Part shown: one piece after another, positions 1 through 7,617 of the stretch
How the letters are laid out: every line of letters begins with the position of its first letter
How positions within the stretch are numbered: the first letter of the stretch is position 1
Assembly (NCBI GenBank): GCA_024710535.1
Contig: JANJUO010000282.1
Location: forward strand, 1 to 12,918
Source of the DNA: a bacterium
GTDB lineage: Bacteria; Bacteroidota; Ignavibacteria; Kapaibacteriales; UBA2268
DNA: 12,918 nucleotides
Direction of reading: 5' to 3'
Position numbers and translations under genes: made by a program
The notes under the pieces: generated by a model
What the model was told of the DNA's origin: nothing
The model's input: the letters and a program-made list of their open reading frames with translations, nothing else
The model's database searches: none

Positions 1-45
1 AAATTTTAAAATTAATAATCTTAATAATTTTTTTCTATGGAAAAG

Positions 46-76
46 CAAAATTAAAGATAAATATTTATTATACAAA
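46..76 (-). promoter_or_regulatory. Bacteroidota-type promoter reading off the left edge
   Basis: On the minus strand TTTG (73-76) is followed after 19 nt by TAATTTTG (46-53). This matches the Bacteroidota primary sigma pattern of a -33 TTTG and a -7 TAnnTTTG box. Transcription would start near 38-40 and run leftward into a gene outside the window. In such AT-rich DNA the -7 box can occur by chance, but the -33 box at the right distance raises the odds. Confidence 0.4.
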
Positions 77-82
77 GATTAG

Positions 83-91
83 TTATCCACA
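83..91 (+). promoter_or_regulatory. Perfect DnaA box
   Basis: TTATCCACA matches the high-affinity DnaA-binding consensus exactly. It lies in very AT-rich DNA, 7 nt upstream of the -33 element of a leftward promoter. I found no second box in the 250 nt visible here. It could be part of an origin continuing to the left, a DnaA-regulated promoter site, or chance. Confidence 0.45.
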
Positions 92-251
92 AAACAAAAA
101 AAATGGATTAATATATATAAATAAATACTATTAATAACGATAATTTCAAACGTACCTTTTCTCTTATATAATTGATTCTAAATAACTTATCTATCTTTTA
201 TTCAAATAAATACAATTGTAAGTTATTTGTTCAAATTAATCTATATTCTAC

Positions 252-280
252 AAAAAAAAAGCCCAATGAAATTGGGCTTA
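252..280 (-). terminator. Rho-independent terminator of the tRNA-Ala/Asp unit
   Basis: The inverted repeat AAGCCCAAT / ATTGGGCTT (about 259-280) has a 3-nt loop and a GC-rich core. On the minus strand it is followed by an unbroken run of nine T (252-260). It lies just downstream of the last leftward tRNA-Asp, where a terminator for that unit is expected. Confidence 0.85.
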
Positions 281-290
281 AAATAAAATG

Positions 291-365
291 CGGAGCTGAC
301 GAGACTCGAACTCGCGGCCTTCTGCGTGACAGGCAGACGCTCTAACCAAACTGAGCTACAGCTCC
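291..365 (-). tRNA. tRNA-Asp (GTC), copy 2 of the unit
   Basis: The reverse complement folds as a cloverleaf. The acceptor is GGAGCTG / CAGCTCC with discriminator G, the D arm is GCTC...GAGC, the anticodon stem is TCTGC/GCAGA around loop CTGTCAC (anticodon GTC), and the T arm carries TTCGAGT. The 3' CCA is not encoded (the genome continues CAT), so a CCA-adding enzyme is needed. It is identical over its whole length to the copy at 424-498 and is the last gene before the terminator. Confidence 0.97.
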
Positions 366-423
366 ATATTTTAAAAGAACACATTGATACTACAGTATCG
401 AATTTTTGCCCTAATAGGGATTG

Positions 424-498
424 CGGAGCTGACGAGACTCGAACTCGCGGCCTTCTGCGTGACAGGCAGACGCTCTAACCAAACTGAGCTACAGCTCC
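424..498 (-). tRNA. tRNA-Asp (GTC), copy 1 of the unit
   Basis: Same sequence and cloverleaf as the copy at 291-365, with anticodon GTC, 75 nt and no encoded CCA. The 58-nt spacer between the two copies contains short palindromes (GATACT/AGTATC near 386-399 and CCCTA/TAGGG at 409-419) that may mark processing sites. It is cotranscribed with tRNA-Ala, which begins 81 nt upstream. Confidence 0.97.
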
Positions 499-506
499 TA
501 CTTACG

Positions 507-579
<73 letters not shown>

Positions 580-624
580 CCTTGATTTTTCAGTCATTTT
601 TAGTGTTCGTCCCCAAAGGGAATA

Positions 625-655
625 CAAAATTACGATGTTTTGATTTTATAAACAA
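625..655 (-). promoter_or_regulatory. Promoter of the tRNA-Ala-Asp-Asp unit
   Basis: On the minus strand TTG (653-655), 20 nt, then TAATTTTG (625-632) matches the Bacteroidota -33/-7 pattern. The predicted start near 617 is followed by a G/C-rich stretch (CCCTTTGGGGACG), and tRNA-Ala begins about 40 nt downstream. The position directly upstream of a stable-RNA unit supports it. Confidence 0.6.
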
Positions 656-656
656 G

Positions 657-692
657 AAAAAAATTATTAATATTAAAAAATTAATCAATAAT
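657..692 (-). terminator. AT-only hairpin, possible terminator of the subtilase gene
   Basis: On the minus strand an imperfect inverted repeat (681-692 with 663-676, loop of A/T only) overlaps the subtilase stop codon and runs into a T-rich tract (657-663). It contains no GC pairs, so it is weak by E. coli standards. It lies just before the tRNA promoter and would separate the two transcripts. Confidence 0.35.
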
Positions 693-2705
693 TATAAATT
701 TTGATTTTAGTATTTCGTTGTTTCTAAAACAGAATATATGATAAATTCCAATAGATAAAGAACTTACATCAATTGATACATTTTTGATTCCTTCTGGTTC
801 ATAATCGAAACTTTTTTGATAAATTTGGTTACCAATTGAATTGAAAATTTTCAATTCAGTATTTCCACTATTGTAAAATCCGCAATTAATTGATAAATGC
901 CCATTTTTATTTGATAAAATACTTGGATAAACAACAATATTATCCTTACTTTTCAACGATATTGGCAATTCTTCAGCATCAATATTGAATCTTTTGATGG
1001 TGGAATCTTTATGAATTTCAATATATTTATTCTCATAAAATGGCATTCTTCTTTTATGCGAAGAACTTTGGGCAACAATATATCCAATTGCAGATTTAGA
1101 CTTAAAATTCTCCAAACCAATATCTGCAACAAAGAGATTGTCTTGGATATTTACCATTTGAAATTCCTTAAATCCATATAAATCATCAAATTTCAGATAT
1201 AATTTTGCAGAAATATTATTGCCCTTGAATATAATATTTGAATACACTCGCAGAAAATCGAATGATAATTGAGTAAATATTGGTGCAATCAATATGTCAA
1301 AATCAGTTAATGCTTTATAAATATCTGGAACTCCCCTACCAACATCATTATTTGGCGATTCGTTATTATTTGAATTTCGATATAATATTTGCTTAAGTTG
1401 ATATGGTTTTATTTCAGGAAATACTGACATTATCAATGCAGCCGATCCAGCAATTATCGGAGACGCAAATGAAGTTCCACCCGAAACAATATAGGTTGTA
1501 TCGGTATATGGCGCAACAACAGTAACTCCCGAACCAATAGTTGCCACATCAGGTTTCATCATATCTTTTGCATTTGGACCTCGAGAACTGAATTCTGCAA
1601 CTGTTTTACCGTCTGGATATAAAGCACCAACAGCAATAACACTATCAGCATCAGCAGGAGCATACGCAGTTTTTGGGGCTGGTCCTTTATTGACATTAGC
1701 AAAAACAAAAACTACTCCTAATTCCGCGGCTAAATTAGCATATCTTGAAGAAATTGCTGTATTTCCATCAAATAGATCTTTGGTATAACTCACTTCTAAT
1801 GTATCAAAAGTTTCGTATCCAAGCGATGCATTAATTATATCAACTCCTTTGGATTCAAGCCATTCAACAGCGGCACCAAATCTATCTTCTTCGATATGAC
1901 GTTCAAATTCCAAAGATTCGGTTTTTGTTAAATAAAACTCCGAATTTGGCGATATACCAACAAAAGTTCCCGGCAAAAAACCAGCAACAGTAGATAAAAC
2001 TGATGTTCCATGAACATGCTGATTCCAGACATCAAATTTTTCATTTGAAGTATTTGTATCATTTTGAATAAAGTCATACTCAGCAATCACTTTCGCATTT
2101 TTCAATGCTTGATGCTCTTTATATTTATATCCGGAATCAATAAATCCAATTTTTATGCCATCACCGTTAATTCCAAGACTATGTACTTTATCAATATTTA
2201 GAACATTATTTTGCATTGATGATTTCCCATAAACATAAGTAGAATCACTTTCAAAAGCACTCATCATTTGATACGCAGATAATTCCTTAATTGCAAAATC
2301 CAAATCAAAATTATTTACAGTCATTAATTCTCTTGTCTTTTGAATGAATTTCACAAATTCAAAATCTTCTATTTCATCAATATTATCATCTTCACATAAA
2401 ATAACGCAGTAATTCATCCATTTGGATACAACTTTTATCTCTTCAACAAGTGGCTTTAATTTTTCCAAGTATAAATTATTAACTTCCACATCACGAAAAG
2501 AGACTAATTTATCTTCATTTAATACTTTAGAACGTCTTGCTAATACTTCCGGCAACATATTCATTTTCAATGAATTATAAATACTGTCATTAACAATTCC
2601 TTTGTCAACGAAAAATACTCTATAAGTGTTCAATTCAGCAAAACAAAAATATGTGTTATAAAGAAGAAATAATGCTATAAAAATATTTAAATTTATTTTT
2701 TTCAT
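681..2705 (-). CDS. Secreted subtilisin-like serine protease (S8) with T9SS sorting domain
   Basis: Extracellular or cell-surface endopeptidase of the subtilase family. A hydrophobic Sec signal peptide (about residues 1-23) is followed by a propeptide-like region (about 25-125, opening YRVFFVDKG) typical of Bacteroidota T9SS subtilases. The catalytic domain (about 170-470) carries all triad residues: D190 in FIDSG, H232 in HVHGT and S412 in GGTSFASP. N339 in ANVNKG probably forms the oxyanion hole. A beta-rich linker region follows, and residues about 588-674 (VVYPSIL..., ...GIYHIF) resemble the type A T9SS C-terminal sorting domain. This implies outer-membrane export through the type IX system. 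At 674 aa it looks complete. The ATG start is set by the signal peptide. It is divergent from the histidine kinase across a 131-nt AT-rich gap. The substrate is unknown. Confidence 0.93.
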   Translation of the reverse strand: MKKINLNIFIALFLLYNTYFCFAELNTYRVFFVDKGIVNDSIYNSLKMNMLPEVLARRSKVLNEDKLVSFRDVEVNNLYLEKLKPLVEEIKVVSKWMNYCVILCEDDNIDEIEDFEFVKFIQKTRELMTVNNFDLDFAIKELSAYQMMSAFESDSTYVYGKSSMQNNVLNIDKVHSLGINGDGIKIGFIDSGYKYKEHQALKNAKVIAEYDFIQNDTNTSNEKFDVWNQHVHGTSVLSTVAGFLPGTFVGISPNSEFYLTKTESLEFERHIEEDRFGAAVEWLESKGVDIINASLGYETFDTLEVSYTKDLFDGNTAISSRYANLAAELGVVFVFANVNKGPAPKTAYAPADADSVIAVGALYPDGKTVAEFSSRGPNAKDMMKPDVATIGSGVTVVAPYTDTTYIVSGGTSFASPIIAGSAALIMSVFPEIKPYQLKQILYRNSNNNESPNNDVGRGVPDIYKALTDFDILIAPIFTQLSFDFLRVYSNIIFKGNNISAKLYLKFDDLYGFKEFQMVNIQDNLFVADIGLENFKSKSAIGYIVAQSSSHKRRMPFYENKYIEIHKDSTIKRFNIDAEELPISLKSKDNIVVYPSILSNKNGHLSINCGFYNSGNTELKIFNSIGNQIYQKSFDYEPEGIKNVSIDVSSLSIGIYHIFCFRNNEILKSKFIIID

Positions 2706-2836
2706 ATTTTTTCAAAAATAATTACCAATAAACTGTAATTTACTAAATATTTTAATAATAATTGTAAAATTATAATTAAATTAAAAAAACTTTGATTAAA
2801 TTTGTTATTGATTAGAATTGAGTTTTGCAATAATTT

Positions 2837-4753
2837 ATGAAATACTTATATATTTTTCTATTGCTATTATCAAGTAATATTTTGCTGGGTCAAAATCATA
2901 CTGAAGATAGTATTAAAATTGAATTAAAGAAGCAAATATCACCCGAAAATAGGGTGAAATTGCTACTTAAACTTGCTGATCTAAAATTGGAAAAGTTTGA
3001 TGGGAATTCCAAAATCTTAATTGACTCTGCTTACCAAATTGCCAAATCATTAGAAAATAAATATTTAATTGCAGATTGTTATTATCAGTTTGGAAGATAT
3101 TGGAAGTATTTTGATGATTATGAAAAGGCAATAAATAAACTATTAAATGCATCAAACATTTATATCGAGCTAAAAAAAGATTACGAAATTGCAGAAACTT
3201 ATAGATTTCTAGGAGAAACTTTCCGTGGTGCTCTTAACTATCAATTTGCAATACATAACTTAAATAAAGCCTCATTGCTTTTCACGAAAATCAATTCGCA
3301 ATACGGAATGAGTAGAACCAACAACAGATTTGCCGCAGTTTATTTTGAATTGATGTATCAAGATAGTAATTATGTTCTTTATTTCGATTCAATTAAAAAA
3401 TATTTCCATTTATCACAAAAAATCGCAGTTGACAGCAATTGGAGTGATTTGATAGTATCCAATTTGAATATTTATGGAGCTACTTTTGCTCACTTGAGCC
3501 AATTAGATTCATCTCAAAAATATTTATTTTTAGCAAAAGAATTTGCAGAAAAAAATGATTTAAAAGTTGATATACCGATGATTTTGACACATTTAGGAAA
3601 TATCGAAAAACAAAGAAAAAATTATCAAAAAGCACTTGAATATGGGTATGAAGCATACTATCTTGGCAAATCATACAACTCATCTCAATACTCTCAATTT
3701 AGCGCCAAACTGCTTGCTGAGACTTATCATTTACTTGGGAATTTGGATTCTGCAATGCATTTCATTAAAATTCAGTATTCTGATTATTATGTAATTTTCA
3801 ATAGCATGGTTCAAACTAAAATGCTAAATGCTGAATATAAAATCAAAGAAGAGAAGGATTTAGAACTGAAAGAGCGAGATGAAAAATTACTATTTTATCA
3901 AATGCTAATTTTTACTATTATAACTATATTATTAATAACTACAACAATTTTTTTGGTTTTAAGAAGTAGAAATATCAAAAAAGCAAATATGGTTCTTGAA
4001 GAAAAAAATCTTCTTATCACCGAACAAAGAGAAAAATTATTAGAATTAAACAAAACAAAAGACAAATTTTTTGCTATAATTTCACACGATTTAAAAAATC
4101 CTATAGGTGCTTTCAAGAATTCATTAAATTTAGCAGAAAACATTTTTGACGATTTCACAACAGAAGAATTAAAAGAATTGATTACCGAATTAAGTAATTC
4201 TGCCCAAACAGTTTATGATATGCTTGAAGATTTGTTGAGTTGGACCCGAATCCAGCAAGATAGAATAAAATTCGACCCAAGCCAAAATGACATTTATTAT
4301 CTTATTGATAAAATCATTTATTTTTTGAATGATACCGCAAAGCAAAAAAACATAACTCTTGAATCAAAAATAAAGACTGGAACAATCATTAATTCTGATA
4401 TTTTTCTAATACATACTGTATTACGAAATTTAATTTCAAATGCAATCAAATTCACAAATTCGGGTGGCAGAGTTATTGTTGATTTTGAATCAACAACTGA
4501 AAAAAACATCATTATTGTCGAAGATAATGGAGTTGGGATCGATCCATCAAAGATTGATAAATTATTCCGAATTGATGAAAATGTATCTACTCATGGCACT
4601 TTAGGCGAAAAAGGAACAGGAATGGGGCTTGTTTTATGCAACGAATTTGTAGAAAAGCACCAAGGTAAACTTGAAATAACTTCTTCTATAAATAAAGGTA
4701 CAAAAATTAAAATCATATTGCCAAAAGAATATAAATTAGAAAATTTACTCTAA
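2837..4753 (+). CDS. TPR-containing membrane sensor histidine kinase
   Basis: Autophosphorylating sensor kinase. An N-terminal signal peptide (about 1-19) leads into a helical TPR-like region (about 37-310) that would lie in the periplasm. A short coiled-coil stretch is followed by one membrane helix (about 353-375), a coiled-coil linker (about 378-408), the HisKA domain with phosphoacceptor H417 in ISHDLKNP, and the HATPase domain. The ATPase boxes are all present: N box NLISNAIKF (531-539), G1 EDNGVGID (562-569) and G2 GTGMGL (592-597). The architecture is common in Bacteroidota, where the TPR region is thought to sense an unknown signal or partner. No response regulator is adjacent, and no receiver domain is fused, so the partner must be encoded elsewhere. 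The 638-aa protein looks intact. The last codons overlap the terminator stem at 4741-4777. Confidence 0.93.
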   Translation: MKYLYIFLLLLSSNILLGQNHTEDSIKIELKKQISPENRVKLLLKLADLKLEKFDGNSKILIDSAYQIAKSLENKYLIADCYYQFGRYWKYFDDYEKAINKLLNASNIYIELKKDYEIAETYRFLGETFRGALNYQFAIHNLNKASLLFTKINSQYGMSRTNNRFAAVYFELMYQDSNYVLYFDSIKKYFHLSQKIAVDSNWSDLIVSNLNIYGATFAHLSQLDSSQKYLFLAKEFAEKNDLKVDIPMILTHLGNIEKQRKNYQKALEYGYEAYYLGKSYNSSQYSQFSAKLLAETYHLLGNLDSAMHFIKIQYSDYYVIFNSMVQTKMLNAEYKIKEEKDLELKERDEKLLFYQMLIFTIITILLITTTIFLVLRSRNIKKANMVLEEKNLLITEQREKLLELNKTKDKFFAIISHDLKNPIGAFKNSLNLAENIFDDFTTEELKELITELSNSAQTVYDMLEDLLSWTRIQQDRIKFDPSQNDIYYLIDKIIYFLNDTAKQKNITLESKIKTGTIINSDIFLIHTVLRNLISNAIKFTNSGGRVIVDFESTTEKNIIIVEDNGVGIDPSKIDKLFRIDENVSTHGTLGEKGTGMGLVLCNEFVEKHQGKLEITSSINKGTKIKIILPKEYKLENLL

Positions 4754-4781
4754 TTCCAATTAAATTAGAGTAAATTTTTTT
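4741..4781 (+). terminator. Terminator hairpin between histidine kinase and clpB fragment
   Basis: A perfect 15-bp inverted repeat (4741-4755 with 4763-4777) with a 7-nt loop is followed on the plus strand by a T tract (4775-4781). The left arm includes the histidine kinase stop codon. It sits between two convergent genes and, read from the minus side, is followed by a T-rich but broken tract, so it may serve both. The stem is AT-rich. Confidence 0.65.
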
Positions 4782-4785
4782 AAAT

Positions 4786-6099
4786 TCATCCTAATTTTAA
4801 TTCTCTAATTAATGCCTGTTTTTCAATTTCTAATTGGCGAATTTTTCTCTCAATTGTATCTAATTCTTCAGGCATTGAATCTATTTCAATTCTCAATTTA
4901 CTTGCCGCTTCGTCAATCAAATCAATTGCTTTATCGGGCAAAAATCTATCAGAAACATATCGGTGTGATAATTCAGCCGCAGATATAATTGCTCCATCGG
5001 TAATTCTAACACCGTGATGAATTTCATATTTTTCTTTTAGACCACGCAAAATTGAAATTGTGTCTTCCACATTAGGTTCATCGATCACAACTTTTTGGAA
5101 ACGACGTTCCAAAGCCGCATCTTTTTCAATATGTTTCCTGTATTCATCAATGGTTGTGGCTCCAATGCAATGTAATTCGCCCCTTGCCAAAGCTGGCTTC
5201 AAGATATTTGCCGCATCCATTGCACCGCTTGTGGCTCCTGCACCAATTAAAGTATGAATTTCATCAATAAAAAGAATTATTTCGCCGTTGGAATCCGAAA
5301 CTTCCTTTATTATTGCTTTGAGACGCTCTTCGAATTGACCTCGAAAACTTGTTCCAGCAACCAAAGAACCCATATCAAGCACAATTATCTGCTTTGACTT
5401 CAAAGAATCAGGTACATCTCCATTTATAATTCGTTGAGCAATTCCCTCAACTACAGCTGTTTTCCCAACACCCGGCTCTCCAATCAAAACAGGATTATTT
5501 TTGGTTCTACGCGAGAGAACTTGTAGAACTCTTCGAATTTCGTCTTGCCTTCCGATAACAGGATCCAACTTGCCGGCTATTGCCAAATCGGTCAGGACAA
5601 TTCCGTATTTTTTCAATGCTTGGAATTTATCTTCAGCATTTTGATCATTTATTTTATTGTCACCTCGAATGGACTTGATCACTTTCAAAATTTCTGATTT
5701 ACTTGCTCCTTGCGCCGAAAGTAATTGAGATGCTGAAGATTTCACCGTAGTTAATCCAATCAAAAGATGCTCTATGCTTGCATATTTATCGCCCATTGCA
5801 TCAGCTTCTTTTAGTGCTAAATTAAGTACTTCCCCTAATTGGTTTGAAATAAAAATATTTCCTGAATCCGCACCGGCAACTTTGGGTAATTTTTGTAAAG
5901 ATTCATTTATTGAAATTTTTAGGTATTTGGTATTTGCTCCAAGTTTATCCAAGATGTCGCATACCATAGAATTTTGATCTTGAACCAAAGCGGCAAGCAA
6001 ATGAATTGGTTCAAGAGATTGATTATTATAATTCAATGCAATTTCTTGAGCATTTTGGAATGCTTCTTGTGATTTCAAAGTCAATTTTTGATAATTCAT
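4786..6099 (-). CDS. C-terminally truncated ClpB-like AAA+ chaperone (N domain + NBD1 only)
   Basis: Homologue of the disaggregase ClpB/Hsp104, but only about half the usual length of roughly 860 aa. The Clp N domain (about 1-145) is followed by a complete NBD1 (about 160-400): Walker A GEPGVGKT (207-214), Walker B ILFIDE (275-280), sensor-like GATT (313-316) and arginine fingers in ERRF (331-334). The first few turns of the M-domain coiled coil are present (to about 432), then the protein ends LKLG and stop. NBD2, most of the M domain and the C-terminal oligomerisation part are absent, and no ClpB-like sequence follows in any frame before the kinase gene. The pore-loop segment reads GTSFRG where ClpB and ClpC usually have G(A/T)KYRG. 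I chose the ATG at 6097-6099, which gives the family N-terminus (MNYQKLTLKSQEA); the upstream in-frame TTG at 6129 adds an unrelated extension. It may be a functional single-ring variant or a fragment retained after deletion. A full ClpB may exist elsewhere. Confidence 0.85.
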   Translation of the reverse strand: MNYQKLTLKSQEAFQNAQEIALNYNNQSLEPIHLLAALVQDQNSMVCDILDKLGANTKYLKISINESLQKLPKVAGADSGNIFISNQLGEVLNLALKEADAMGDKYASIEHLLIGLTTVKSSASQLLSAQGASKSEILKVIKSIRGDNKINDQNAEDKFQALKKYGIVLTDLAIAGKLDPVIGRQDEIRRVLQVLSRRTKNNPVLIGEPGVGKTAVVEGIAQRIINGDVPDSLKSKQIIVLDMGSLVAGTSFRGQFEERLKAIIKEVSDSNGEIILFIDEIHTLIGAGATSGAMDAANILKPALARGELHCIGATTIDEYRKHIEKDAALERRFQKVVIDEPNVEDTISILRGLKEKYEIHHGVRITDGAIISAAELSHRYVSDRFLPDKAIDLIDEAASKLRIEIDSMPEELDTIERKIRQLEIEKQALIRELKLG

Positions 6100-6173
6100 T
6101 ATTAAATCCGTAATCTTATACCAACTCAAACGTCTTAATGACTGTTTTTAATAAAATTTTATTTTAAAAAATA

Positions 6174-6809
6174 ATGAAAAATCTTCAAGATATAAGAACA
6201 GATTATAAAAAAAGCAAACTCGACAATAATTCAGTGAATTCTAATCCATTAGAACAAATGAAATTATGGCTGGATAATGCAATAAAAAGCGAAATGCTCG
6301 AGCCAACTGCTTTTGTATTGTCAACCGTAAATTCAGATAATAAGCCATCGTCAAGAGTATTGCTTTTGAAAGGAATCGATGAACAAGGTCCAATTTTCTA
6401 TACAAATTACAACAGCAGAAAAGGCAATGAAATAGAATCGAATCCTAATGCGTCAATGCTATTTTTTTGGGATGTTTTGGAGCGACAAATCAGAATTGAA
6501 GGCAAGATTGAAAAATTAACTTATGAAGAATCTGATAAATATTTTCAAACCCGTCCATATACAAGCAAAATTGGTGCTTGGGCTTCAAAGCAAAGTACCG
6601 TATTGCATAGCCGATTCACTCTTCTAAGAAAGGTGGCATCTTTAATGATCAAATATCCTATGCACGTTCCACTCCCTGAATTTTGGGGTGGTTATAGAAT
6701 GATTCCTGAATATTTTGAATTTTGGCAAGGTCGAGAAAGTCGGCTTCATGATAGAATTAGATTTACCAAATCTGATTCCTCTTGGCAGATAGATAGATTA
6801 TCACCTTAA
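6174..6809 (+). CDS. pdxH: Pyridoxine/pyridoxamine 5'-phosphate oxidase
   Basis: FMN-dependent cytosolic enzyme that oxidises pyridoxine or pyridoxamine 5'-phosphate to pyridoxal 5'-phosphate, the final and salvage step of vitamin B6 synthesis. The 211-aa protein is full length for the family. FMN-binding segments RVLLLKG (61-67), NYNSRKG (78-84) and RQIRIEG (104-110) are present, followed by ASKQS (137-141), the PLP-binding FWQGRESRLHDR (183-194) and the conserved C-terminal RLSP. The start gives the normal N-terminus (MKNLQDIRTDYKK). It is divergent from the clpB fragment, with a 74-nt AT-rich gap. No other B6 gene is next to it. Confidence 0.97.
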   Translation: MKNLQDIRTDYKKSKLDNNSVNSNPLEQMKLWLDNAIKSEMLEPTAFVLSTVNSDNKPSSRVLLLKGIDEQGPIFYTNYNSRKGNEIESNPNASMLFFWDVLERQIRIEGKIEKLTYEESDKYFQTRPYTSKIGAWASKQSTVLHSRFTLLRKVASLMIKYPMHVPLPEFWGGYRMIPEYFEFWQGRESRLHDRIRFTKSDSSWQIDRLSP

Positions 6810-6841
6810 AAAAATTTATTCTGTAATACAAGAAATATTCG

Positions 6842-6849
6842 TATTTTTG
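6842..6849 (+). promoter_or_regulatory. Candidate -7 element for the lipoprotein/DUF151 operon
   Basis: TATTTTTG matches TAnnTTTG and lies about 48 nt upstream of the lipoprotein ATG, in the 87-nt gap after pdxH. At the expected -33 distance there is only a partial match (TTC near 6819-6821), so this is weak. Confidence 0.3.
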
Positions 6850-6896
6850 CTTGATTATTTTAAACAATATTTTTATTTTTTTTAGGATTAATTTTT

Positions 6897-7589
6897 ATGA
6901 ATTTTGTAAAAATTCTTTTATTCTCAGTTGCAATTGCAATTATTTTTATCGGTTGTCAAACTGAAAAAAAATCACCGATATTAGATGAAGTTATCACAAA
7001 AGATAATATTTCTAAATTAACTGGCAAAATCAGCTCCGATAAAACTTTTTCGAGAGAAGAGATTGATTTATTTGCTACATCACTTGCAAGAATGGTAATC
7101 AATAAAGATACTGTTATTGGTAAAACAATTGCTCAAATTATGGATAAAGAAAGAGAGTTAATGAGAAATAATTCTATGACAAATCTATCAAGCAGTTTAG
7201 CAAGATTTGAAATTTTACAAAATCATCAATTTAAATATATCGGATTGATTCCAAAAGATGATGCTCAAGAACCAATGGATATTATCGTTTATGAAATGAC
7301 AAATACATCTGATAAAGAAATTAGAAATATTGCCGGCTCTTTGCAATTTAGGAATCCATTAAATCAAGCAGTTATAAAATTATATAATTTAAATACAGCT
7401 GATTTATTAAAAGATCAAACTATCAAACCAAAAGAAACCAAAAAATTTGCTTATCCATTCAGACATGATAATGCAAATGTTAGAGATTCCATTATGAGAA
7501 TTTCAAAAAATCTTCATGCATTATGGACACCATCAACAATTGAATATTCAGATGGCACTGTAATTAAGTTGCCTGAAGAAACTAAATAA
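6897..7589 (+). CDS. Putative lipoprotein of unknown function
   Basis: I do not recognise the family. The N-terminus is a lipoprotein signal: one basic residue, a hydrophobic core and FIGC, with C20 as the likely lipidated residue. The -3 position is F rather than the usual L. Residues about 30-105 look helical and charged. Residues about 110-225 look beta-rich, and the segment around 128-185 (YEMTNTSDKEIRNI..., then KPKETKKF) resembles Ig-like modules that extend from the conserved phrase 'NtS.k.i..i.g' to a 'Pget' turn, such as FxLYD-type domains. That similarity is by eye only. It lies 28 nt upstream of the DUF151-UVR gene on the same strand, so the two are probably cotranscribed. It would be anchored in the periplasm or outer membrane. 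Confidence 0.75.
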   Translation: MNFVKILLFSVAIAIIFIGCQTEKKSPILDEVITKDNISKLTGKISSDKTFSREEIDLFATSLARMVINKDTVIGKTIAQIMDKERELMRNNSMTNLSSSLARFEILQNHQFKYIGLIPKDDAQEPMDIIVYEMTNTSDKEIRNIAGSLQFRNPLNQAVIKLYNLNTADLLKDQTIKPKETKKFAYPFRHDNANVRDSIMRISKNLHALWTPSTIEYSDGTVIKLPEETK

Positions 7590-7617
7590 TTTATTTTAAA
7601 AGAGTAAAGGCAATTAA

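Larger units (their letters stand above)
1..250. other. AT-rich intergenic region without a gene
   Basis: No open reading frame of useful length is present on either strand; ATG codons such as those near 37 and 103 run into stops within a few codons. The stretch is almost entirely A and T. It holds a leftward promoter-like element (46-76) and a perfect DnaA box (83-91), both listed separately. It lies between the end of the leftward tRNA unit and whatever leftward gene sits beyond the left edge. Confidence 0.7.

Noticed and set aside
366..423. Short palindromes in the tRNA-Asp spacer as a regulatory element
   Set aside because: The loops are only 1-2 nt and the stems short; at most they are processing marks, so no separate feature is claimed.
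2713..2720. TATTTTTG on the minus strand as the -7 box of the subtilase gene
   Set aside because: It lies 7 nt from the start codon, would give an almost leaderless transcript, and lacks a -33 element at the right spacing.
2791..2827. TTTG boxes and GAGTTTTG as a promoter for the histidine kinase
   Set aside because: The -7 box has a mismatch and the spacings (15 or 25 nt) are both off the expected range.
6100..6129. Upstream TTG start extending the ClpB fragment by 10 residues
   Set aside because: The extension (SWYKITDLI) does not match ClpB N-termini, while the ATG at 6097-6099 gives the usual family start.
6100..6173. CIRCE/HrcA operator or heat-shock sigma promoter upstream of the clpB fragment
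   Set aside because: No TTAGCACTC-N9-GAGTGCTAA repeat and no convincing -35/-10 heat-shock match were found in the gap.
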